From positions 1-5,167 of the forward strand of contig JAGAZS010000328.1 in assembly GCA_017939945.1 (NCBI GenBank): a stretch of 5,167 nt of DNA, in the 5' to 3' direction. Source of the stretch: Schwartzia sp. (in: firmicutes). Lineage in GTDB: Bacteria > Bacillota > Negativicutes > Selenomonadales > Selenomonadaceae. Below the pieces are notes generated by a model, which saw nothing but the letters and a program-made list of their open reading frames with translations, did no database searches and was not told where the DNA came from. The position numbers and the translations under genes were made by a program. Below are positions 1-5,167 of the stretch, piece after piece. The stretch's first letter is position 1. Every line of letters starts with the position of its first letter.

Positions 1-2024
1 CCGGAAAGCAGGTCGGCCTCCATTTTTTCCTCGGCGACCTCCGGCTCCTCGTCGAGAACCGGCTGGATATTTTCCAGCAGCGGACGAATGGCGGAAAGCT
101 CCTCCAGCACCGGCATCACGGCGTTCAAAGATACATTGAACGCGCTGTAGGCAGCCTGGAAGGCGATGAACGTGGCGACGCTCATCGGCTCCGATATCGT
201 AAGGACATCCGCCAGCGCATTGGCCGCGCCGCCGGTTCCGCCCGCCGTCGACGTTTCCGCCAGTTCCCGCAGGCCGAGATAATAGACGGCCAGCGCCAAC
301 AGGATCGGCTGGACGGCGGCAATCACGGCGTTATAGTTTTTCAGCACGCGGGCGTTGTAGTTCCATTTCCATTCCTCGGCGAATTTCTCGCCCCAAAGGT
401 GGTACGCCTGCTCCTCCGCGCCCTTGACGCGGAATTTCACCAGTCCGGTGAAGATTTGCTGCAAGATGCCGGAGGTCTTGTTCTTCGCCTCGGTCATGCA
501 CCGTTCCGAGCGGACGAGGCGGTTGATGATAAAGCCGCTGAACACCAGGTAGACAAGCCAGATCCCGAGCGCCGCCGCGGTGAGCTTCCAGCTGTAGTAA
601 CACATCAGGCCGAGGCTCCAGATGGAAAACACGAGATTGAAGAGAACGCCGACGAAATTCTCCGAAAAAAGCATCGTCGCCGTTTCCAGTCCCACCATGC
701 GGTTTGCCAGGTCTCCGGACTGGAAGCGGCGGAAAAAGTTTGAGGGCATAGCCAGGAGACGCCCCAGAAGCGCGGCGCGAAGCGTCATGCCGCAGGAAGA
801 GGAAAGCCGCAGGAATGCGACGGAGCGAACCGTGGTCAGCGCCGCCGTGGTGAACCCGGCCACCATCATGACCTGCGTGACGGTGGCCAGTCCCTCCCGG
901 TCGAGAATCGGGATGATGTCCTTGAAAACGGTTTCGGTGACGATCGGCGTGATCAGCGGAATCAGACCTATGACGAAACTGACGGCGACAATCGATTTCC
1001 AGTCTGACGACCAGCTCTGCCGGTACAGGAACTTGAACAAATCCCCAAAAGTGAGCTTCCGGGCGGGAAGTCCCGGATAGCAGAGGAACGCGTCTTTCTC
1101 GATTTGCGTCGCGACTTCTTCCGTGACCGGAATGCCCTCGGGATGTTCCCGCGTCACGATGCGGTAGCTTTCCGGCGTGACCGGCAACAGCGCGGCCAAT
1201 TCCTTTTTGTCGCCCGACGAAAGATAGCCGAGTATGACGCCGCTGTCTCCGGTATACCAGTCGTCCTCCAAGTGGATAAAGCGCATATACATTCCGCTCT
1301 TCTGGACGAGGCGGCGAAGCAGGCCGAAGGCGTCGAGCCTTTTCACCATTTCCGGCGCGATGTGGATTTCCTCGACAGGCATTTTCATGGCCTGCGCCGC
1401 GCACCGCACGAGGAAAGCCACTGCCTCGACCTTCGCGTTGTCCGTTCCGCCCCCGTCCTCCGGCGGGAGTTCCTCGCCCAGAAGCCCCGAAATCGTCTCG
1501 TCCACGAGGCGCCGCTGCCGCTTCGCGCGCCCTTTCAGTCGTTCCCCGCGCTGCTTGTCCTGGGACTTGAACCGCACGCCGAGCAGCATCGCGAAAATGC
1601 CCTCGTTCTCCGCAAACGTCTTCGAGAGCGCCGCCATGTCCATTGTATTGCCGTCCAGGGTCGAGCCGTCCGCCCAGGTCTTCAGCATGTCGTCGCCCCG
1701 GTCCGCCAAAAGCCGCAGCCAGGGAAGCTCCACGAGCCGACCGAACCATTGCTTCATCAGCGGTGCCAGCGAAGAGGGCTCCCCCTCGGCCAGCGGCAGC
1801 AAGTCAAGCTCCGCGTCTTCGACAGCGTAAACCACCACGTCGACCATGCCGAACTCGTCCATCGAGGGAAACGCCGCCTCCCCCGGGGAAAGCTCCGTCA
1901 GGAACATTTGCCGGAAGGAATCCTGCTGCTTCGTGACGGCATAAACTTCAGCTTCCCCCGACGTCAATACGATATACATTTTTTCATCCGTCAGCGGATA
2001 CCGTTCCCCTGCGGAAAGCTTCAT
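1..2024 (-). CDS. NHLM-type bacteriocin export ABC transporter, second subunit (permease/ATPase), 3' end missing
   Basis: This is an inner-membrane ABC exporter protein, probably the partner of the C39 transporter encoded just upstream. It is open from an ATG at 2024 to the left edge, giving 674 residues with no stop. Residues 1 to about 100 look like a beta-rich cyclic-nucleotide-binding-like roll (MYIVLTSGEAEVYAV near residue 16). A linker region follows, ending in a segment with ALLPVTPESYRIV near residue 278 that is typical of this family. The membrane domain follows, with likely helices near 344-365, 380-404, 457-477, 482-500, 566-584 and 616-640. The exporter coupling motif PSNFFRRFQSGDLANRM is at 427-443. 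There is no C39 peptidase domain. The ATPase domain (Walker A, signature, Walker B) should begin just past the last visible residue and is lost to the window edge. The start is fixed by a perfect Shine-Dalgarno sequence. Best family match from memory is NHLM_micro_ABC2 (TIGR03797). General ABC exporter identity is very likely; the subfamily is likely. Confidence 0.88.
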   Translation of the reverse strand, partial: MKLSAGERYPLTDEKMYIVLTSGEAEVYAVTKQQDSFRQMFLTELSPGEAAFPSMDEFGMVDVVVYAVEDAELDLLPLAEGEPSSLAPLMKQWFGRLVELPWLRLLADRGDDMLKTWADGSTLDGNTMDMAALSKTFAENEGIFAMLLGVRFKSQDKQRGERLKGRAKRQRRLVDETISGLLGEELPPEDGGGTDNAKVEAVAFLVRCAAQAMKMPVEEIHIAPEMVKRLDAFGLLRRLVQKSGMYMRFIHLEDDWYTGDSGVILGYLSSGDKKELAALLPVTPESYRIVTREHPEGIPVTEEVATQIEKDAFLCYPGLPARKLTFGDLFKFLYRQSWSSDWKSIVAVSFVIGLIPLITPIVTETVFKDIIPILDREGLATVTQVMMVAGFTTAALTTVRSVAFLRLSSSCGMTLRAALLGRLLAMPSNFFRRFQSGDLANRMVGLETATMLFSENFVGVLFNLVFSIWSLGLMCYYSWKLTAAALGIWLVYLVFSGFIINRLVRSERCMTEAKNKTSGILQQIFTGLVKFRVKGAEEQAYHLWGEKFAEEWKWNYNARVLKNYNAVIAAVQPILLALAVYYLGLRELAETSTAGGTGGAANALADVLTISEPMSVATFIAFQAAYSAFNVSLNAVMPVLEELSAIRPLLENIQPVLDEEPEVAEEKMEADLLS

Positions 2025-2029
2025 GGCGT

Positions 2030-2038
2030 TCACCTCCT
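2030..2038 (-). promoter_or_regulatory. Ribosome binding site of the second ABC transporter gene
   Basis: The minus strand reads AGGAGGTGA, a full match to the anti-Shine-Dalgarno end of 16S rRNA, five bases before the ATG at 2024. It lies between the stop of the C39 transporter and this start. It decides the start over in-frame TTG and GTG codons in the same gap, which lie before or inside the site. It suggests strong independent initiation rather than dependence on translational coupling. Confidence 0.85.
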
Positions 2039-2048
2039 CACGAAACAA

Positions 2049-4268
2049 TCAGTCCAGCGTCGCTTCTCCCTGTGTTTCCCTTTCTTTTTCCTCGATCAGC
2101 CTGCGGTACGGGCCGTCGTGCAGCATCATTTCCCGATGCGTTCCCCGCTCGGCGACTTTGCCCTTTTCCAGTACGATGATCTCGTCCGCGTCGCGGATCG
2201 TCGACAGGCGGTGGGCTACGATCAGGCAGGTGCAGCCGCGGCGGCGGATGTTTGCCAGCACTTTTTGCTCGGTCATCGGGTCGATGGCGCTGGTCGCCTC
2301 GTCGAGGATCAGGATGGACGGATTGCCGGCCAGGGCGCGGGCAATCTCCAGCCGCTGCCGCTGCCCGCCGCTGAAATTCAGCCCGCCCTCGGCCACCTCG
2401 GCCTCGTAACCGCCCGCGAGCCGCAGGATATCATCATGGATGCAGGCGTCCTGCGCCGCCAGCACGATGTCTTCCTTGGGCACGGATTTGTCGAACAGCG
2501 AGAGATTTTCGCGCACCGTGCCGGAAATCTGGAATACGTCCTGATCCACCGTGGCGATCGAGCTGACCAGCACGGCCCGGGGAATCTCCCGGCGCTTCAC
2601 GCCGTCGAAGCACACGTCTCCCGACCATTCCTCGTAAAGCCCTGACGCGAGCTTCGCCAATGTCGATTTGCCGCTGCCCGACGCGCCCACGATGGCGGCC
2701 CAGCGCCCCGGCGTCAGGGAAAGATTGAAATTCTCCAAAAGCGGCGGGTCCAGCGGGCTGTATCCGAAGCTCACGTCCCGCATGGTGAGCTCGCCGGACA
2801 AGCGAGTGCCCGTGAAGGTGATTGTCTGCGTTTCGTCGGGGTAATTGAGACTGTCGATCGGGTACCGTTTCACGTCGTCAAGACGCTGCATTTGCATTTC
2901 CGTCATCCGTATGACGTCGCTGAGGGCCAGGATTTTTTGCATCGGTTCCTGGAATTTTGCGATCAGGCTGTTCACCGCCGTATAGACGCCGGCGGTCATC
3001 AGGCCTTCCATGATGGAAAAGCCGCCCACGGTCATGACCAGCGCCCCGGAAATTCCCGCCAGGAGCGTCGGCAGGAGGCGTACCTTCAGCGACCAGATCT
3101 GCATTTCCTGATTGGCGACGAGAGCCTTGGCGGCGTAACCCGCCCATTTCCCGAACAGGTCGGCCTCGCTTCCGCAGGCCTTGACGCTGTCGATCATCAT
3201 CAGGCCGTTCATCAGCACGCCGTATTCCTTGCCCTTTTCCTGCTGGATCCGCATGGTCAGGTCGGTCATGTTCCGGCGCATATAGAGGATCACCGCGAGA
3301 TTGACGAAACTGAAGGAAACGCCCACCAGCGTCAGCGGCACGCTGTACTGCACCAAAAGCCCCAGATAGAACAGCGCGATGAACATATCGAGGAGGGCTG
3401 TGGCCGCCTGCCCCGAAAGCACTTCGGCGTTGGCCTCATTGAACTGGATGCGGGAGGCCACATCCGCCGCGTAACGCTGCTGGAAGAAAGTTACGGGCAG
3501 CCGCAGGACATGCCAGAAGAATGAGGACGAATCCGCCAGCGTCAGCTTTTTCTGCCAATAGGTCAATACGATCGCCCGCATGGCGTTCATGACGCCGGAC
3601 AGGATTGCCGCCGCAGCCATGGCCAGGAGCAGTTTCGTCGTCCATTCGGGGTGCTTCATCGAAAAGACGTCGTCGATGAAAATCTGGTTCATCACCGGCA
3701 CAGCAAGGCCGGGGATTACCATGCAAAGCCCGAGGATCAGGATGAAGAGCAGCGCCCATTTATCCTCGGCGAGTTTTTCGGCAATAGCCTTGGCGACGTT
3801 GTAAGGATGTCCTTCCTGCACAAAGTCTTCGCCGGGGCGGATGTTCAGATAAATTCCGGTGTAGGACGTCAGGAAATCCGCCCAGGAAACCTTCCGCCGT
3901 CCCAGTGCGGGATCGTTCAGATAGACGGTATCGTTCTCGACGCCCTCCATCACGACGAAATGATTGAACTCCCAAAACAGGATCAACGGGAATTCTTTTC
4001 CCCGAAGCACTTCGGGCTTGCCGGCGAATCCTTTCGCGACGCAGCCGAGCCGCCGGGCTGCGCGCAGGATGTTCTTCGCGTTGACGCCGTCCCGTGTCAC
4101 GCCGCACTCCTGCCGCAGCTTTTCCAGCGGAAGCCATTTGCCGTAATAGGCCAGCACCATCCCCAGGGACGCCGCGCCGCACTCCGTGGCCTCCATCTGG
4201 AGGATGGTCGGCGTCTTGACGCGATGTTTCCCGAAGAAGAACTGCCGTATTCTTTCCCTTACTTCCAT
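2049..4268 (-). CDS. NHLM-type bacteriocin export ABC transporter with peptidase C39 domain
   Basis: A 739-residue membrane protein that, by family, cleaves the leader of a precursor peptide and exports the product using ATP. The C39 cysteine protease domain spans about residues 15-145 and has all expected catalytic residues: Q24 (oxyanion hole), C30 in the context QMEATECGAASLGMVL, H103 in FNHFVV and D119 in LNDPALG. The membrane domain follows, with likely helices near 171-193, 213-235, two between about 288 and 332, and two between about 400 and 445. The ATPase domain is complete: Walker A GASGSGKST 528-536, Q-loop Q576, signature FSGGQ 632-636, Walker B ILILDE ending at E657, and the H-loop histidine H686. 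Length and domain order fit NHLM_micro_ABC1 (TIGR03796) from memory. An in-frame TGA lies six codons before the ATG, so this start is the only reasonable one. It follows the sigma factor gene by 71 bases and precedes the partner gene by 24 bases. The exported substrate is not encoded in the window. Confidence 0.95.
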   Translation of the reverse strand: MEVRERIRQFFFGKHRVKTPTILQMEATECGAASLGMVLAYYGKWLPLEKLRQECGVTRDGVNAKNILRAARRLGCVAKGFAGKPEVLRGKEFPLILFWEFNHFVVMEGVENDTVYLNDPALGRRKVSWADFLTSYTGIYLNIRPGEDFVQEGHPYNVAKAIAEKLAEDKWALLFILILGLCMVIPGLAVPVMNQIFIDDVFSMKHPEWTTKLLLAMAAAAILSGVMNAMRAIVLTYWQKKLTLADSSSFFWHVLRLPVTFFQQRYAADVASRIQFNEANAEVLSGQAATALLDMFIALFYLGLLVQYSVPLTLVGVSFSFVNLAVILYMRRNMTDLTMRIQQEKGKEYGVLMNGLMMIDSVKACGSEADLFGKWAGYAAKALVANQEMQIWSLKVRLLPTLLAGISGALVMTVGGFSIMEGLMTAGVYTAVNSLIAKFQEPMQKILALSDVIRMTEMQMQRLDDVKRYPIDSLNYPDETQTITFTGTRLSGELTMRDVSFGYSPLDPPLLENFNLSLTPGRWAAIVGASGSGKSTLAKLASGLYEEWSGDVCFDGVKRREIPRAVLVSSIATVDQDVFQISGTVRENLSLFDKSVPKEDIVLAAQDACIHDDILRLAGGYEAEVAEGGLNFSGGQRQRLEIARALAGNPSILILDEATSAIDPMTEQKVLANIRRRGCTCLIVAHRLSTIRDADEIIVLEKGKVAERGTHREMMLHDGPYRRLIEEKERETQGEATLD

Positions 4269-4279
4269 AAAATTATTGA

Positions 4280-4284
4280 CTCCT
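4280..4284 (-). promoter_or_regulatory. Ribosome binding site of the C39 transporter gene
   Basis: The minus strand reads AGGAG (within TGAGGAGT) with an 11-base spacer to the ATG at 4268. The spacer is slightly long and AT-rich. The site sits only three bases downstream of a small hairpin at 4288-4307, so local folding could affect access to it. Confidence 0.7.
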
Positions 4285-4287
4285 CAC

Positions 4288-4307
4288 GCTTTTTTCATTA
4301 AAAAAGC
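4288..4307 (-). repeat. Small AT-rich inverted repeat between the sigma factor and transporter genes
   Basis: A perfect 8-bp inverted repeat: the minus strand reads GCTTTTTT, a 4-base loop AATG, then AAAAAAGC. It lies inside the 71-base gap between the sigma factor stop and the C39 transporter start. The stem is weak (six of eight pairs are A-T) and no U-tract follows on the minus strand, so it does not look like a standard intrinsic terminator. It could be a weak processing or attenuation element, or chance. Confidence 0.45.
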
Positions 4308-4339
4308 CTGCGAAAAAACATAATGTTTTCCAATACCGT

Positions 4340-4870
4340 TCACGATTTTCCGGTCTCTTTTTCGTCCAATTTCCGGCACTTCGTCAGCAGACGATGGTAT
4401 CGCTGGCTGACAGCGTCCGATGACGCGCCGATGACGCGCCCGATTTCTTCGTTGGAAAGATCCAGTACGTAGCGGAGCCCCAGAAATCTGCGTTCCTCCT
4501 GGGAAAGATGCGCCAAGATGCGCTCCGTCCGGATGTTTTCCGGGGAGCGCAGGGAATCGTCCCAACCCTTCGGCTTGTCGGCGGCACATTCGGGAAGCTC
4601 CCCGCGGTATTCTTCCAGGCGCGTTGAGCTCCGCAGACGATAATTCCGCGTTATGTTCCGGGCAATCGTGAACAGCCATGTCGCGAAATTGCCCCGCGAC
4701 GATTCAAACTGCTCAATATGTGCCGCCACCGCCACGAATACGTCTGCCGTCAAATCCTCCGCCGCCTCGCGATGAAGGATTTGCCCGTAGATGTAGTTGT
4801 AAATGCGTTTGTAATATTCCCGATAGATGGTCGCTAAATCCAAAGGATCGGGAGGAGTGGGCAGGGGCAT
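4340..4870 (-). CDS. ECF-family RNA polymerase sigma-70 factor
   Basis: A 176-residue protein that should bind core RNA polymerase and direct it to a specific promoter set. Region 2 covers about residues 12-80, with the conserved AEDLTADVFVAVAAHI (37-52) and the helix FATWLFTIARNITRNYRLR (62-80). A variable linker covers about 81-115. Region 4 covers about 118-168 and contains a helix-turn-helix: LSQEERRFLGLRYVLDLS, then NEEIGRVIGASSDAVSQRYHRLL (140-162), which recognises the -35 element. Regions 1 and 3 are absent, as expected for ECF factors. The ATG at 4870 is chosen because a purine-rich ribosome binding site lies just before it and because the sigma fold begins about ten residues later. 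The reading frame stays open upstream to a GTG at 4996, but the extra 42 residues are unlike sigma factors and would cover the promoter region. It is first in the apparent operon with the exporter genes. No adjacent anti-sigma gene is visible. The family is clear; the regulon is unknown. Confidence 0.93.
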   Translation of the reverse strand: MPLPTPPDPLDLATIYREYYKRIYNYIYGQILHREAAEDLTADVFVAVAAHIEQFESSRGNFATWLFTIARNITRNYRLRSSTRLEEYRGELPECAADKPKGWDDSLRSPENIRTERILAHLSQEERRFLGLRYVLDLSNEEIGRVIGASSDAVSQRYHRLLTKCRKLDEKETGKS

Positions 4871-4874
4871 GGGT

Positions 4875-4883
4875 CTCCCCCCT
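4875..4883 (-). promoter_or_regulatory. Ribosome binding site deciding the sigma factor start
   Basis: The minus strand reads AGGGGGGAG, four bases before the ATG at 4870. AGGGGG matches AGGAGG at five of six positions with seven bases of spacing. It supports the 176-residue start rather than the 218-residue alternative that begins at a GTG at 4996. Confidence 0.7.
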
Positions 4884-4902
4884 TTCGCATTCAGTTTTTC
4901 TG

Positions 4903-4933
4903 AGTATATCGTTGCGCCACATGTTTTTGACAA
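4903..4933 (-). promoter_or_regulatory. Possible sigma-A promoter proximal to the sigma factor gene
   Basis: On the minus strand, TTGTCA (4928-4933, five of six to consensus) and TATACT (4903-4908, five of six) are separated by 19 bases, which is longer than the ideal 17. Transcription would start about 25-30 bases before the ATG, leaving a short leader that contains the ribosome binding site. The match is suggestive only. Confidence 0.4.
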
Positions 4934-4966
4934 ACGACGCAAACCAAAACATACCAATATTATTAT

Positions 4967-4995
4967 ATTATAAGGCCTTAATTCAAATTTTGCCA
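4967..4995 (-). promoter_or_regulatory. Possible upstream promoter of the sigma factor/export operon
   Basis: On the minus strand a perfect -10 TATAAT (4967-4972) is preceded at 17 bases by TGGCAA (4990-4995), a poor -35 matching at three of six positions. A second, overlapping TATAAT lies at 4962-4967 within a very AT-rich run. A 10-bp perfect palindrome TAAGGCCTTA (4971-4980) overlaps the edge of the -10, and an 8-bp dyad overlaps the -35. A weak -35 with a dyad over it would fit an activated or repressed promoter. Confidence 0.4.
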
Positions 4996-5005
4996 CAGCA
5001 AAATT
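4986..5005. promoter_or_regulatory. Operator-like inverted repeat upstream of the sigma factor gene
   Basis: A perfect 8-bp inverted repeat with a 4-base centre: the minus strand reads AATTTTGC, TGTG, GCAAAATT. It overlaps the -35 element of the upstream candidate promoter, where a dimeric regulator would block or recruit polymerase. Which protein binds is not visible in the window. No T-rich tail makes it a terminator for either direction. The symmetry is directly seen; the operator role is inferred. Confidence 0.45.
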
Positions 5006-5067
5006 ACCTCTGCGGCCTTTTTACGAGAAGAAGGTTTGGCCTGGCGCGAAGCGACTCGGGTGACGTC

Positions 5068-5097
5068 CCTGCGAGGTCATCGGCATTCCCCCGCAAG
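5068..5097 (-). other. Potential RNA hairpin in a GC-rich intergenic island
   Basis: In a minus-strand transcript, CTTGCGGGG (5089-5097) can pair with CCTCGCAGG (5068-5076) to form a 9-bp stem with two G-U pairs around a 12-base loop. It lies in the GC-rich stretch 5008-5098 that stands between two AT-rich blocks. It could be a structured leader element, part of a dispersed intergenic repeat, or a chance fold. It would be transcribed only if a promoter lies at or beyond the right edge. No known riboswitch family was recognised. Confidence 0.25.
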
Positions 5098-5103
5098 TTT
5101 GAG

Positions 5104-5132
5104 TTTACGAGTTTTATTCCATGCGATATAAT
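5104..5132 (+). promoter_or_regulatory. Possible divergent promoter reading off the right edge
   Basis: On the plus strand TTTACG (5104-5109, four of six to TTGACA) is followed at exactly 17 bases by a perfect TATAAT (5127-5132). Transcription would begin near 5139, leaving about 28 bases of leader inside the window. This suggests a gene on the plus strand beyond 5167, divergent from the export operon. AT-rich sequence makes chance matches common. Confidence 0.4.
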
Positions 5133-5151
5133 AAAAATAAGTACAGAAAAT

Positions 5152-5167
5152 TTATTCAACGGAATAA
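5152..5167. repeat. Short inverted repeat at the right edge
   Basis: TTATTC (5152-5157), AACG, then GAATAA (5162-5167) forms a perfect 6-bp inverted repeat that reaches the last base and may continue outside. Another direct copy of TTATTC occurs at 5114-5119 inside the divergent promoter spacer. The element would lie just downstream of that promoter's start and could be an operator half-site set, or chance in AT-rich DNA. Confidence 0.3.

Larger units (their letters stand above)
4871..5167. other. Intergenic region upstream of the export operon, no convincing gene
   Basis: The 297 bases between the sigma factor start and the right edge contain no coding sequence I can defend. The part at about 4940-5005 is AT-rich and holds promoter-like and dyad sequences for the minus-strand operon. 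The part at about 5008-5098 is GC-rich and foldable. The part at about 5099-5167 is AT-rich again and holds a promoter-like sequence reading to the right. This arrangement suggests a divergent promoter region, with the next gene starting past the right edge on the plus strand. No tRNA, known riboswitch core or CRISPR repeat was recognised. Confidence 0.6.

Noticed and set aside
331..1749. A 472-codon open frame on the minus strand inside the second transporter.
   Set aside because: It is out of frame with the real transporter, which shows clear exporter motifs in its own frame; the translation is low-complexity Arg/Gly/Ala-rich.
1104..2645. A 513-codon open frame on the plus strand.
   Set aside because: It lies antisense across two well-supported ABC transporter genes, has no recognisable domain, and is rich in His, Arg and Gln as expected for the reverse complement of GC-rich coding DNA.
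4418..4439. An 11-bp tandem duplication (CGATGACGCGC twice) inside the sigma factor helix-turn-helix coding region.
   Set aside because: The protein aligns to the usual ECF region 4 without an insertion, so the repeat reflects codon choice rather than a recent duplication or frameshift.
4284..4679. A 131-codon minus-strand open frame overlapping the sigma factor and ending in the gap.
   Set aside because: It overlaps sigma region 4 in another frame, where the true frame matches the ECF family strongly.
5012..5038. GGCC...GGCC and CCTTTTT...AAGAAGG pairings considered as an intrinsic terminator.
   Set aside because: The stems are short or need a wobble pair, and no U-tract follows the stem in either direction.
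5021..5086. A 21-codon minus-strand ORF (MPMTSQGRHPS...) with a GGGGGA sequence nearby, considered as a possible small peptide or precursor.
   Set aside because: No leader-like region, Gly-Gly site or core features; the purine run is too close to the first ATG, and the ORF lies in a foldable GC-rich island that reads open by chance in several frames.
4990..5167. A plus-strand frame open from a TTG at 4990 to the right edge.
   Set aside because: It has no ATG, no ribosome binding site, and contains the divergent promoter-like sequence; length is compatible with chance.

Overview
The window holds three genes, all on the minus strand, so they read from right to left. From promoter to distal end they are: an ECF-type RNA polymerase sigma factor (4340-4870), a peptidase C39/ABC transporter of the NHLM bacteriocin-export type (2049-4268), and a second ABC exporter protein of the matching NHLM type (1-2024, cut by the left edge before its ATPase domain). 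The last two are the paired exporter proteins of a peptide natural-product (RiPP/bacteriocin) secretion system. In this family the C39 domain removes the leader of a precursor peptide at a Gly-Gly type site and the paired transporter moves the core peptide out of the cytoplasm.

Layout: positions 1-2024 are the partial second transporter. Positions 2025-2048 are a 24-base gap carrying a perfect Shine-Dalgarno sequence. The C39 transporter follows, then a 71-base gap with a small AT-rich hairpin and its ribosome binding site, then the sigma factor. Positions 4871-5167 have no convincing gene. They hold two possible promoters for the operon, an 8-bp inverted repeat that looks like an operator, a GC-rich island of unknown nature, and a promoter-like sequence pointing the other way, off the right edge. 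Same strand, short gaps and no clear terminator suggest that the three genes form one operon with the sigma factor first.

Organism: the coding DNA is GC-rich by eye, while the promoter region is strongly AT-rich. Ribosome binding sites are strong and purine-rich (AGGAGGTGA, AGGAG, AGGGGGGAG). This fits an anaerobe of the Firmicutes (for example Negativicutes or Clostridia) or the Synergistota. The sequence does not settle which.

Working model (inference): the sigma factor directs transcription of the export operon, and perhaps of precursor and modification genes outside the window. No anti-sigma gene lies next to it in the visible part. No precursor peptide, HlyD-like adaptor or modification enzyme is visible; if the locus is complete, these should lie beyond the left edge or across the divergent promoter on the right.
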